From: Lachnospiraceae bacterium
Lineage (GTDB): Bacteria; Bacillota; Clostridia; Lachnospirales; Lachnospiraceae
Direction of reading: 5' to 3'
Assembly (NCBI GenBank): GCA_021205755.1
Contig: JAJPWX010000126.1
Coordinates: forward strand, 1 to 64,000
Length of the DNA stretch: 64,000 bases
Translations under genes and position numbers: made by a program
Shown: positions 1 through 7,711 of the stretch, in pieces
How positions within the stretch are numbered: the first letter of the stretch is position 1
Layout of the letters: each line of letters opens with the position of its first letter
The notes under the pieces: generated by a model
What the model saw: the letters and a program-made list of their open reading frames with translations, nothing else
What the model was told of the DNA's origin: nothing
Databases searched by the model: none

Positions 1-32
1 GTTTTGAGAAATCCCGGCAGCATGGGATTTGA

Positions 33-401
33 GTGCAGGTTTCCCGACTTTTAGGGTATTATGTGTTTCCGACAGAAATTGGAGGCACGAGCATTCTCAT
101 CTGGAAATTATTGTTGATATATGGATGTTGGTTATGTTTGCTGGTTTCTTGCAGGACTAAGGTGCTGGATAATAAGGTCATGCATTATTTAGGATCAGTG
201 AGCTTAGAAATGTATCTGGCTCAAATGATAGCTTTTAGAGTGATTGAGAAGCTTGGATTGCTATATGTTTTTGGGCGAGGATGGATAGGATATATATGTG
301 CATGTATTATGGTTGTTGTCTCGTTGATTGTTTTTGTTGTATTAGCAAGGCACTTTCTTAATACGTTAGAGATCAAGATACTTAAGAATGCGAAGGGATG
401 A
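33..401 (+). pseudogene. C-terminal fragment of an acyltransferase-3 family membrane protein
   Basis: The frame reads about 122 residues with three hydrophobic segments and the stretch YLGSVSLEMYLAQ, which resembles the last helices of acyltransferase-3 (O-acetyltransferase) proteins. Those proteins are normally 330 residues or more and modify surface polysaccharides. An in-frame TGA sits at 30-32 directly before the GTG at 33, and the other two frames also close within 55 bases, so this cannot be the simple 3' end of an intact gene running in from the left. It is read as a frameshifted or recombined remnant. The frame ends 17 bases before the repeat that starts at 418. Confidence 0.5.
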
Positions 402-417
402 ATCTGTCTAAAGATTT

Positions 418-926
418 ATGAGTGCGTAGGCATTATTTTTCAATTAGGTCTTCAATAGAACACCCCAATGTCTTTGCAAGATTACGGACAGTAGTGACGT
501 TTGCTTTGTTAATGTCCTTCTGACGCTGTTCATACATTTGGATGGAACTCAGACTGACTCCGGAGAGCCTGGCTAATTCACTTTGGGAGCATCCGTATGC
601 AGTGCGCAGCCGTTTTAGGTTTGTGTCCGGAAAAGTTTCGCGAATTTTCTCATCCACTATGTCGGCGAATTTCGTGACATCTGCTTCATGGAGTGCGGGG
701 TACATGCAGAGTAGGTCTTCAAAAGAAATCGCCTTGAATATCTCGCTGTACTTTCTGGAGGAGAACCACTGATAATACGCCACGGCCCACCCGCACCAGT
801 ATTCCGGAGAACGGTCATAATGTATCTGCGGATCAACATCAAGTTCCTTTCCGGTTGTGCTTTTCACGCACTCGCGGGCGATCTCAATACCGCTTTTCCC
901 GGCGAGGTATGCCGGTTCCCCATTTT
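418..926 (-). repeat. Long direct repeat, copy A (HTH module)
   Basis: These 509 bases recur at 5221-5729 with no difference that I could find by eye. The repeat covers the last three quarters of the HTH gene plus 15 bases beyond its stop, and stops abruptly within the N-terminal coding part. A shorter, diverged copy lies at 3393-3595. The lack of divergence between A and the 5221 copy points to recent duplication or gene conversion. Confidence 0.9.
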
Positions 927-1074
927 CGATTCTGCTGCAGATGGAGCTGCCTGCCAGCATTTTGATAAAGCTGCTTCCGGCAATGCCGCAGTCATTCACC
1001 GCATAGTCAAAAGCCTCACCCATTGAAGACATTGCGCTGCTGAGGTAAATTTCCTGGTATGCGTGGGTCGTCAT
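433..1074 (-). CDS. HTH (XRE-type) protein, likely antitoxin of a DUF3990-type toxin
   Basis: The 213-residue protein has an N-terminal alpha-helical region (about 1-150) rich in Trp and Tyr around residues 90-105, and a C-terminal XRE helix-turn-helix (about 153-213) with the core SQSELARLSGVSLSSIQMYE. In Firmicutes such proteins sit next to DUF3990 proteins in toxin-antitoxin-like operons. Here the DUF3990 remnant lies just upstream on the same strand and its 3' end overlaps this start by 59 bases. Residues 15 or 18 are possible alternative starts. This is the only full-length copy of the three HTH modules in the first 6 kb. Antitoxin function is inferred from context. Confidence 0.7.
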   Translation of the reverse strand: MTTHAYQEIYLSSAMSSMGEAFDYAVNDCGIAGSSFIKMLAGSSICSRIENGEPAYLAGKSGIEIARECVKSTTGKELDVDPQIHYDRSPEYWCGWAVAYYQWFSSRKYSEIFKAISFEDLLCMYPALHEADVTKFADIVDEKIRETFPDTNLKRLRTAYGCSQSELARLSGVSLSSIQMYEQRQKDINKANVTTVRNLAKTLGCSIEDLIEK

Positions 1075-1378
1075 TTTTGATTCCTCCTCTCACAATGTCA
1101 CGGACATACAGTCCATCGTCATCTTCTTCTGCCATCTTGAGATAAGATTGATTGGCTTCATCATTCTGCACTTTCCGCAATACATAGTATGTGTCTTTCT
1201 CAGCAAGATCGAAGCCCTGAAACTGTAACTGAGAAAACGCAAATCTGGACTTGATGACAAACTGTTCTCCCAGCTTGCCTAACATCATTGCTTGCGCCAG
1301 CTGATTAACAGACAGAGCGTTATTCACGAAAGCTTCTGCATAGTCGAAATAAGAATCATCGGCACGATACCCGATCAC
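1016..1378 (-). pseudogene. DUF3990 toxin-like protein, N-terminus missing
   Basis: About 120 codons from VIGYRADDSYF onward match my memory of the C-terminal half of DUF3990 proteins: a segment GKLGEQFVIKSRFAFSQL, then RKVQNDEANQ and YVRDIV. The N-terminal half of the family (a His-Gly motif and the DFGPGFYLT-like block) is absent. Upstream of about 1380 the frame stays open but runs through a plus-strand terminator and promoter, so it does not encode the missing part. The gene is truncated by a junction at about 1380-1388 while its HTH partner is intact. Confidence 0.6.
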
Positions 1379-1388
1379 TAATAGGAAC

Positions 1389-1434
1389 GGGAGACAACGG
1401 ACAGTGCAAACTGGCCGTTGTCTCCCATTTTTTG
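1389..1434 (+). terminator. Rho-independent terminator without an upstream plus-strand gene
   Basis: A perfect 12-bp stem (GGGAGACAACGG at 1389-1400, CCGTTGTCTCCC at 1415-1426) is followed by ATTTTTT. It points along the plus strand although everything upstream for 900 bases is coded on the minus strand. It is probably the tail of a plus-strand gene lost in a rearrangement. Confidence 0.85.
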
Positions 1435-1447
1435 TTGACAGGCAGTG

Positions 1448-1475
1448 TTGATTTACTTGTAAATTTATGTATAAT
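1448..1475 (+). promoter_or_regulatory. Promoter of AAA-ATPase/nuclease copy 1
   Basis: TTGATT at 1448-1453 and TATAAT at 1470-1475 are separated by 16 bases. The same elements and spacing occur before the second paralog (5745-5772). The roughly 180-base leader between promoter and gene is also conserved in both copies. It contains an open frame running through WKFA(K/E)LIAE(I/A)EQKKA, which may be a short leader peptide or simply conserved untranslated RNA. Confidence 0.6.
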
Positions 1476-1656
1476 GGTCGTAGGGGAGAGACGAAGCAGC
1501 CTGCTTCGGAATGGATCAGTTTATAAATGGAAGTTTGCGAAGCTGATAGCGGAGATAGAGCAGAAAAAAGCTGCGCAGATGATGGAGCAGGATACGGCAG
1601 TTGATGCAAATTCATCAGGTGAATTGAGTTAGATGCAGGGAAGAGGCGTGTAGATT

Positions 1657-3393
1657 ATGACTGATAATGGTATGAAAAAGAAGCTTCCGATTGGGATTGA
1701 AGATTTTGTGGAAATCCGAACAGAAGATTTCTATTATGTTGACAAGACGGAGATGATCAGAGATTTGTTGAATGCGTGGGGAAAGGTAAATCTTTTTACG
1801 CGCCCACGGCGATTCGGAAAATCCCTGAATATGAGTATGCTGAAAACATTCCTGGAAATTAGATGCGATAAGTCATTATTTGAAGGGCTTGAAATTTCCA
1901 AAGAGACACAGCTCTGTGAAAAATACATGGGACAGTTTCCTGTGATTTCCATTAGCTTAAAGACCGTCCATGGAAGTGATTACGAATTTGCAAAAAATGA
2001 ACTCTGTACCGTTATTGCAAATGAAGCGTTAAGATTTCGTTTTCTTCTTGACAGCGATAAACTTTATGAGGAAGATAAAAGCCTATACCGTCAGCTTATT
2101 CATGTTGATAAGTCTTTAAAAAGCACTTTTGCTATGTCTGATGCTACAATCACCAGCAGTTTGAATACACTATCTCGACTTCTGGAGAAATACTACGAAC
2201 GTAAAGTCATTATTCTGATTGATGAGTACGATGTGCCCCTGGCAAAAGCAAATGAGCATAAATATTATGATGAAATGATTGTCCTGATCCGGAATATGTT
2301 GGATGCTGCGTTAAAGTCAAACCAGAGCCTGTATTTTGCGGTTATGACAGGCTGCCTGAGAGTTTCCAAGGAAAGTATTTTTACTGGTTTGAATAATCCG
2401 AAGATGTATTCCCTTCTGGACGCAGAATGTGATGAATACTTTGGATTTACCGATGATGAAGTTTGCCAGATGTTGGATTATTATGAGCTTTCCGAGTATT
2501 ACGATACTACGAAAGAATGGTATGATGGGTACAGAATTGCTAATGCTTATGTTTATAATCCCTGGGATGTCATCAACTGGTGCAATCAACTCATTACTAA
2601 CCCGGATAAAAAACCGAAGAGTTATTGGAAAAATTCGAGCGGCAATGAGGAAGTGAAAAAGTTTATCCGACGGATGGGCAATGGCGTGACAAAAGCGCAG
2701 ATTGAGCGTCTTGTTTCTGGAGAAACCGTTCAGAAAACAATAGAGGAACAACTGACCTATAATACCATGTATGACAACGTTGAAAATATGTGGAGCCTGC
2801 TGTTTGCAACCGGTTACCTGACTCCGAGCGAGATGCCGGATGGCAATCTGGTTCGCCTGAAAATCCCGAATAACGAAGTTCGCGATATTTTCAGCGATTT
2901 TATTTTGGAATTGTTTGAGGAGAAAGTTGCAGAAGATGGCGCTCTGGTGACAGAATTCTGCAACGCGCTGAAAAGTGGTGACACTGTTGATGTCGAGCGT
3001 GTGTTTACGAAAGGGATGGGAAAGACAATCAGCATCCGCGATACAGCAGTAAGGAAAGAGTTTAAGGAAAACTTTTATCACGGCCTTATTCTTGGAATCA
3101 CGCTTTTTAAGAGCGACTGGGGTATAACATCAAACAGGGAAGCAGGCGATGGGTATTACGATATCCAGATTGAAATTGAAGAGGAAGGGATCGGCATTGT
3201 CATCGAAGTGAAATACGCGGAAGGCGGTGATCTTGATTCGGCATGTAAGGATGCCCTGGATCAGATTAATAAGAATAATTATACCGCAGAGTTAAAAGAG
3301 GATGATATGAATAAAATCCTTAAATACGGTATCGCCTGCTTTAGGAAGAAGTGCAAGGTTGTATGTGAGAAAGAATATGGTTCGGAGGCATAA
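1657..3393 (+). CDS. AAA-ATPase-like protein with C-terminal PD-(D/E)XK nuclease domain, paralog 1
   Basis: The 578-residue protein has the architecture of the AAA-ATPase_like family (PF09820) joined to a PD-(D/E)XK nuclease-like region (PF08011). The start region contains LPIGIEDFVEIR and YYVDKT. A P-loop variant, RPRRFGKSLNMSML, sits near residue 50. A Walker B-like IILIDEYDVPL sits near residue 190. Near the C-terminus, IEIEEEGIGIVIEVKYA supplies the E-x-K of a PD-(D/E)XK core, and the protein ends KYGIACFRKKCKVV. The family is highly paralogous in gut Clostridia and Bacteroides and its cellular role is not established. A close paralog lies at 5955-7697. The stop abuts HTH repeat copy B. 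Confidence 0.85.
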   Translation: MTDNGMKKKLPIGIEDFVEIRTEDFYYVDKTEMIRDLLNAWGKVNLFTRPRRFGKSLNMSMLKTFLEIRCDKSLFEGLEISKETQLCEKYMGQFPVISISLKTVHGSDYEFAKNELCTVIANEALRFRFLLDSDKLYEEDKSLYRQLIHVDKSLKSTFAMSDATITSSLNTLSRLLEKYYERKVIILIDEYDVPLAKANEHKYYDEMIVLIRNMLDAALKSNQSLYFAVMTGCLRVSKESIFTGLNNPKMYSLLDAECDEYFGFTDDEVCQMLDYYELSEYYDTTKEWYDGYRIANAYVYNPWDVINWCNQLITNPDKKPKSYWKNSSGNEEVKKFIRRMGNGVTKAQIERLVSGETVQKTIEEQLTYNTMYDNVENMWSLLFATGYLTPSEMPDGNLVRLKIPNNEVRDIFSDFILELFEEKVAEDGALVTEFCNALKSGDTVDVERVFTKGMGKTISIRDTAVRKEFKENFYHGLILGITLFKSDWGITSNREAGDGYYDIQIEIEEEGIGIVIEVKYAEGGDLDSACKDALDQINKNNYTAELKEDDMNKILKYGIACFRKKCKVVCEKEYGSEA

Positions 3394-3595
3394 AAAGAAA
3401 TCGCCTTGAATATCTCGCTGTACTTTCTGGAGGAAAACCACTGATAATACGCCACGGCCCACCCGCACCAGTATTCCGGAGGACGGTCATAATGTATCTG
3501 CGGATCAACATCAAGTTCTTTTCCGGTTATGCTTTTCACGCACTCGCGGGCGATCTCAATACCGCTTTTCCCGGCGAGGTATGCAGGTTCCCCAT
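3393..3595 (-). repeat. HTH-module repeat, copy B (partial, diverged)
   Basis: This 203-base piece corresponds to 721-923 of copy A with about five to seven substitutions. It encodes only the middle of the HTH protein, from roughly GEPAYLAGKSG to KYSEIFKAIS, and lacks the HTH itself. It begins within the stop codon of the ATPase gene at a short AAAAG match, which marks a recombination joint. No product is expected. Confidence 0.85.
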
Positions 3596-3916
3596 ATACC
3601 AGCCTTTACCTTATTAGGGATACCACATTTATCCGTAAGGCTGTCGCTGCCTTTGTTGATGATGCTGCGGATTAGCTGCAGACCGGAACAATTCGCGCAT
3701 GGAAATGGAGGATTGCTGCCGTTCAGACGCAAAATACGGTGAGACCCCATTTCCAGAGGAGTCTCACCATATGAATCGAGTACTTAAGTTAGTGACATTG
3801 GAACGCAACCTGTAACCAATAAAAATCTTTATAAATGCTTTCCTTGTTAAAACTGTATTTTTATGGTATGCTGTTACTGTACCAGCAAGTCGTACTATAA
3901 TGAATGACTGCAACTA
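3596..3916. other. Gene-free spacer of the accessory island
   Basis: No convincing gene was found here. A 64-codon minus-strand frame (3556-3750) runs into the HTH remnant and I do not recognise it. A promoter for the next gene is listed separately. The rest is probably rearrangement debris. Confidence 0.5.
3844..3872 (+). promoter_or_regulatory. Promoter of Rpn-family gene
   Basis: TTGTTA (3844-3849) and TATGCT (3867-3872) are separated by 17 bases, 84 bases upstream of the preferred start codon. Confidence 0.5.
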
Positions 3917-3955
3917 ATGTCTACTACGTATATGGCAAAGGGAGAGGTGATTCCA

Positions 3956-4936
3956 ATGGGGGTGAAAGATACTGTTACCATAAGATATCTTCGGCAAAAA
4001 GATGTGTTTGCGGATGCATTTAATTACCTTATCTATAATGGAAAGAAGGTTATTTCACCGGATCAACTCGAAGAATTGGATACCAGAGAAGTAGATGTAC
4101 CTTACGGTGGAGAAGATGGGGCAAAACAGCCAGTTCAGAAAACAAGGGATGTTATCAAAACACTTAGGGCAATGACAGATGGTCATGCTGCTTATCTGGT
4201 TCTGGCAATCGAGGCTCAATCAAATATTCATTATGCAATGGCTGTAAAAAACATGGTTTACGATGCGTTGCAATATGCAAAGCAGGTTGAGGAATCAGTT
4301 GCATCCCACAGGGTTTCGGGTGATTATAAAAATGTAGGCAGCGATGAATATTTGTCTGGATTTATGAAGCAAGACAGGCTGATGCCTGTGGTTACCCTGG
4401 TTATTTATTTCGATTCAAAGAAATGGGATGGACCACGGACTATCCATGAGATGTTTTCAGTACAGGACGAGGAACTTCTTTCCTATGTTCCTGATTATAA
4501 AATCAATTTGATTGAACCGGCTATGATGAAAAAAGAAGATTTTGATAAATTCAGCACGACATTGAAAGAGGTTCTGACGTTTATCAAATATTCAAAGGAT
4601 GCAGATGGACTGAAAGAGGCATTGGATGCAGACCCGAATTTTCATCATTTAGGCAGGGAAGAGGTTGATGTACTGAATGCCTGTGTAAATGCAGATTTAC
4701 ACCTATCAGAAAGTGAGGCGACTATTGACGTGTGTGAAGCAATCCGTGTATTAAATCAAAGGGCTGCTGATGAGGCAGCAGAAAAAGCAACAGAAAATGC
4801 AGAAAAGAAAAGGATAACGACCTTGGTTGACAACATTAACAACTTAAAGAAGAATATGGGTTGGACTTCGGAAAAGGCTATGGAAATTCTGGGGCTGTCC
4901 GAAAGCGACCGTAAGGCTGCGGCGCCTTTTCTTTAA
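3956..4936 (+). CDS. Rpn family recombination-promoting nuclease / PD-(D/E)XK transposase-like protein
   Basis: The preferred start is ATG 3956, giving 326 residues that begin MGVKDTVT. GGGAGAGGTG lies 8 bases upstream, and the paralog at 56003 has the same GGTGATTCC-ATGGG context. The upstream ATG at 3917 has no ribosome site. The segment AYLVLAIEAQSNIHYAMAVK fits the E-x-Q variant of the PD-(D/E)XK core in Rpn/YhgA-type proteins. Rpn nucleases promote RecA-independent recombination and some act in phage defence. The C-terminal part is a coiled coil rich in Ala, Glu and Lys, followed by a short SEKAMEILGLSESDR segment. Its position among duplicated modules fits a role in, or origin from, rearrangement. 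Confidence 0.75.
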   Translation: MGVKDTVTIRYLRQKDVFADAFNYLIYNGKKVISPDQLEELDTREVDVPYGGEDGAKQPVQKTRDVIKTLRAMTDGHAAYLVLAIEAQSNIHYAMAVKNMVYDALQYAKQVEESVASHRVSGDYKNVGSDEYLSGFMKQDRLMPVVTLVIYFDSKKWDGPRTIHEMFSVQDEELLSYVPDYKINLIEPAMMKKEDFDKFSTTLKEVLTFIKYSKDADGLKEALDADPNFHHLGREEVDVLNACVNADLHLSESEATIDVCEAIRVLNQRAADEAAEKATENAEKKRITTLVDNINNLKKNMGWTSEKAMEILGLSESDRKAAAPFL

Positions 4937-4953
4937 TCTGCTTATGTTTGACG

Positions 4954-4987
4954 AAAAATCAGGTGCAGTAATTGCCCCTGATTTTTT
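4954..4987 (+). terminator. Terminator after the Rpn-family gene
   Basis: The stem AAAAATCAGG (4954-4963) pairs with CCTGATTTTT (from 4977), and T residues run to 4987. It lies just after the stop at 4936. Confidence 0.75.
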
Positions 4988-5046
4988 GATTGGGCTGAAT
5001 CATATTGTTGTTTGTAGGAAAAATGTAAGCTACGGGAGAAAGGCAG

Positions 5047-5106
5047 ATGAAAACATTAGGCATTGATATAGGAACCACATCAATCAGCGGAACTATAATA
5101 GACGGC
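5047..5106 (+). pseudogene. N-terminal stub of an FGGY-type carbohydrate kinase
   Basis: A ribosome site (GGGAGAAAGG) precedes ATG 5047, and the first 20 codons read MKTLGIDIGTTSISGTIIDG, the phosphate-1 motif of FGGY/sedoheptulokinase-type sugar kinases. After about 5106 the similarity ends, although the frame stays open to 5232 by chance. More than 400 codons are missing, so this is a deletion relic with its translation start preserved. Confidence 0.7.
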
Positions 5107-5217
5107 TATCAGATAGCCGGTCTGTTTAGCATATTCTTTAATCAATTCGTATTCGATATCGCTGTACCTTACATATATGCGGTGTTCATGTTGCAGGTAT
5201 GGGGTGATTTTCAGCTG
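5107..5217 (-). pseudogene. Remnant resembling a ribbon-helix-helix mobilization protein
   Basis: On the minus strand an uninterrupted stretch reads RIYVRYSDIEYELIKEYAKQ, similar in style to the DNA-binding start of MobC or relaxosome accessory proteins of Firmicute mobile elements. It has no start codon and is cut at both ends, by the kinase stub and by repeat copy C. The assignment is tentative. Confidence 0.3.
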
Positions 5218-5220
5218 GGA

Positions 5221-5729
5221 ATGAGTGCGTAGGCATTATTTTTCAATTAGGTCTTCAATAGAACACCCCAATGTCTTTGCAAGATTACGGACAGTAGTGA
5301 CGTTTGCTTTGTTAATGTCCTTCTGACGCTGTTCATACATTTGGATGGAACTCAGACTGACTCCGGAGAGCCTGGCTAATTCACTTTGGGAGCATCCGTA
5401 TGCAGTGCGCAGCCGTTTTAGGTTTGTGTCCGGAAAAGTTTCGCGAATTTTCTCATCCACTATGTCGGCGAATTTCGTGACATCTGCTTCATGGAGTGCG
5501 GGGTACATGCAGAGTAGGTCTTCAAAAGAAATCGCCTTGAATATCTCGCTGTACTTTCTGGAGGAGAACCACTGATAATACGCCACGGCCCACCCGCACC
5601 AGTATTCCGGAGAACGGTCATAATGTATCTGCGGATCAACATCAAGTTCCTTTCCGGTTGTGCTTTTCACGCACTCGCGGGCGATCTCAATACCGCTTTT
5701 CCCGGCGAGGTATGCCGGTTCCCCATTTT
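5221..5729 (-). repeat. Long direct repeat, copy C (HTH module)
   Basis: This copy matches 418-926 base for base by eye and starts and ends at sharp joints. See copy A. Confidence 0.9.
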
Positions 5730-5778
5730 TGTTGCCGGGCGGTGTTGATTTACCTGCAAATTTATGTATAATGGTCAT
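5236..5778 (-). CDS. Truncated HTH antitoxin-like protein with a replaced N-terminus
   Basis: The last 164 residues are identical to the intact HTH protein at 433-1074 and include the complete XRE helix-turn-helix. The first about 50 residues of that protein are gone. An ATG at 5778 happens to be in frame and would add 16 unrelated residues read from the promoter region of the next, oppositely oriented gene. No ribosome site is evident, so expression is doubtful. If made, it would be a free DNA-binding domain able to compete for the intact protein's operator. Confidence 0.45.
   Translation of the reverse strand: MTIIHKFAGKSTPPGNKNGEPAYLAGKSGIEIARECVKSTTGKELDVDPQIHYDRSPEYWCGWAVAYYQWFSSRKYSEIFKAISFEDLLCMYPALHEADVTKFADIVDEKIRETFPDTNLKRLRTAYGCSQSELARLSGVSLSSIQMYEQRQKDINKANVTTVRNLAKTLGCSIEDLIEK
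5745..5772 (+). promoter_or_regulatory. Promoter of AAA-ATPase/nuclease copy 2
   Basis: TTGATT (5745-5750) and TATAAT (5767-5772) have a 16-base spacer, as before paralog 1. Similarity to the paralog 1 upstream region begins right at the end of repeat C and continues into the gene. Confidence 0.6.
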
Positions 5779-5954
5779 AGGGAGAGACGAAGCAAAGCAG
5801 CCTGCTTCGGAATGGATCAGTTATAAATGGAAGTTTGCGGAGCTGATAGCGGAGGCAGAGCAGAAAAAAGCTACGCTGATGATGGAACAGGATACAGCTG
5901 TTGATGCAAATTCAGGTGGATATGAGTTAGATGCAGGGAAGGAGCGTGTAGATC

Positions 5955-7697
5955 ATGGCTGATAATGGTATGAAAAAGAAGCTTCCGATTGGGATTGACG
6001 ATTTTTGCAAGATTCGGACAGAAGGATTTTATTATGTCGATAAAACGGCTATGATTCGAGATTTACTGAATGCGTGGGGAGAAGTGAATCTTTTTACGCG
6101 TCCACGACGCTTTGGAAAATCTCTGAATATGAGTATGCTGAAAGCATTTTTGGAAATAGGATGCGATAAGTCATTATTTGAAGGTCTTGTAATTTCCAAA
6201 GAGACACAGCTCTGCGAAAAATACATGGGACAGTTTCCCGTGATTTCTATTAGTTTTAAAACCGTCCATGGAAACAATTATGAACTTGCAGAAAATGAAT
6301 TATGTACCATTATTGCAAATGAAGCATTGAGATTTCCTTTCCTTGCTACAAGCGAAAAGCTTACAGAGACTGATAGAAAAAGGTATGAGCAACTGATAAG
6401 GGTGGATGAAACACTAAAAGGCACTTTTGCTATGTCTGAAGCCACAATTACCAGCAGCCTGCAAACTTTATCCCTGCTTCTGGAAAAACACTATGGGCGC
6501 AAAGTAATTATCTTGATTGATGAGTATGATGTGCCGCTGACAAAAGCAAATGAGCGCAAATACTATGATAAAATGATCGACCTGATCCGAAATATGCTGG
6601 ATGCTGCGTTAAAATCAAACAAGAGCCTGTATTTTGCAGTTATGACTGGTTGCCTGCGCGTTTCAAAGGAGAGTATTTTTACAGGATTGAATAATCCACA
6701 GATTTTTTCGATTTCAACGGTAGGGTTTGATGAATATTTTGGCTTTACTGATGCTGAGGTAAAGGCAATGCTGGAATATTATGGCTTTATGGACAGATAC
6801 GAGATGATCAGAGATTGGTATGATGGATACCGTTTTGGAAACACGGATGTGTATTGCCCATGGGATGTGATCAGCTATTGCGCAGAGCTGCGCTTGGATT
6901 CGCAGGCAATGCCGAAAGCGTACTGGTCAAACACGAGTGGCAATGATGCTGTCCGGCACTTTATTGAAAAATCGAATAAGACGGCAAATACAAAAAGAGA
7001 GATTGAGGCGCTGGTTGCCGGGGAAACTGTAGAAAAGATAATTCGGGAAAATCTGACATATAATAACTTGTATGATGAGATAGAAAACATCTGGAGCGTC
7101 CTGTTCATGACCGGTTATTTGACGCAGCGGAGAAAACCAGAAGGGAAAAAATATCAGCTGGCAATTCCCAACCGGGAGATACGTGAAATTTTTACTGACC
7201 AGATCACAGACATGTTTCAAAAAGTGGTCAAGGCAAATACCAGCCGCCTCACAGAATTTGGAGAGGCCTTAAAATCTGGAGACGCCGCAAAAGTAGAAAA
7301 ACTATTTACATCCTACCTTTATGACTCGATTACAGTCAGGGATTCTTATGTACAGAATGACAAAAAAGAAATCCTTTACCATGGCGAGATGATCGGAATA
7401 TTGGTGAATATAGAGGGATGGGATTCGAAAACCAATGCAGATGCCGGTGATGGCTATAGTGATGTCATGGTTAAGATTGAAGATGAAGATATCGGCATTA
7501 TCATCGAGTTTAAATATGCACGAAATGCCAGCTTTGACGATGAATGTAAAGATGCGATGGCACAGATCGAGAGGATGAATTATACAAGCGAATTAAAGCA
7601 TGAAGGGTTCCACACGATATATAAATACGGCATCGCCTGCTTTAAGAAGAGATGCAAGGTTGTGTGCGAGAAAGAAGAGTATGTTTCGGAGCCGTAA
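5955..7697 (+). CDS. AAA-ATPase-like protein with PD-(D/E)XK nuclease domain, paralog 2
   Basis: The 580-residue protein has the same domain order as the gene at 1657. The P-loop variant is RPRRFGKSLNMSML, the Walker B-like segment is IILIDEYDVPL, and the nuclease core VKIEDEDIGIIIEFKYA contains E-x-K. The N-terminal 230 residues are much more alike between the paralogs than the rest, which suggests partial gene conversion. The upstream leader is shared with paralog 1. The stop is only 14 bases before the AraC-family gene, so the two may be co-transcribed. The molecular function in this family is not established. Confidence 0.85.
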   Translation: MADNGMKKKLPIGIDDFCKIRTEGFYYVDKTAMIRDLLNAWGEVNLFTRPRRFGKSLNMSMLKAFLEIGCDKSLFEGLVISKETQLCEKYMGQFPVISISFKTVHGNNYELAENELCTIIANEALRFPFLATSEKLTETDRKRYEQLIRVDETLKGTFAMSEATITSSLQTLSLLLEKHYGRKVIILIDEYDVPLTKANERKYYDKMIDLIRNMLDAALKSNKSLYFAVMTGCLRVSKESIFTGLNNPQIFSISTVGFDEYFGFTDAEVKAMLEYYGFMDRYEMIRDWYDGYRFGNTDVYCPWDVISYCAELRLDSQAMPKAYWSNTSGNDAVRHFIEKSNKTANTKREIEALVAGETVEKIIRENLTYNNLYDEIENIWSVLFMTGYLTQRRKPEGKKYQLAIPNREIREIFTDQITDMFQKVVKANTSRLTEFGEALKSGDAAKVEKLFTSYLYDSITVRDSYVQNDKKEILYHGEMIGILVNIEGWDSKTNADAGDGYSDVMVKIEDEDIGIIIEFKYARNASFDDECKDAMAQIERMNYTSELKHEGFHTIYKYGIACFKKRCKVVCEKEEYVSEP

Positions 7698-7711
7698 AGG
7701 AGAGTGTGCCT

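Noticed and set aside
1379-1615. Upstream extension of the DUF3990 frame to 1615
   Set aside because: The open frame runs antisense through a terminator, a promoter and the leader of the ATPase gene and shows no similarity to the family. It is open by chance.
2317-3081. 254-codon minus-strand frame
   Set aside because: It lies wholly inside the AAA-ATPase gene. Its codons mirror the sense gene and it has no ribosome site.
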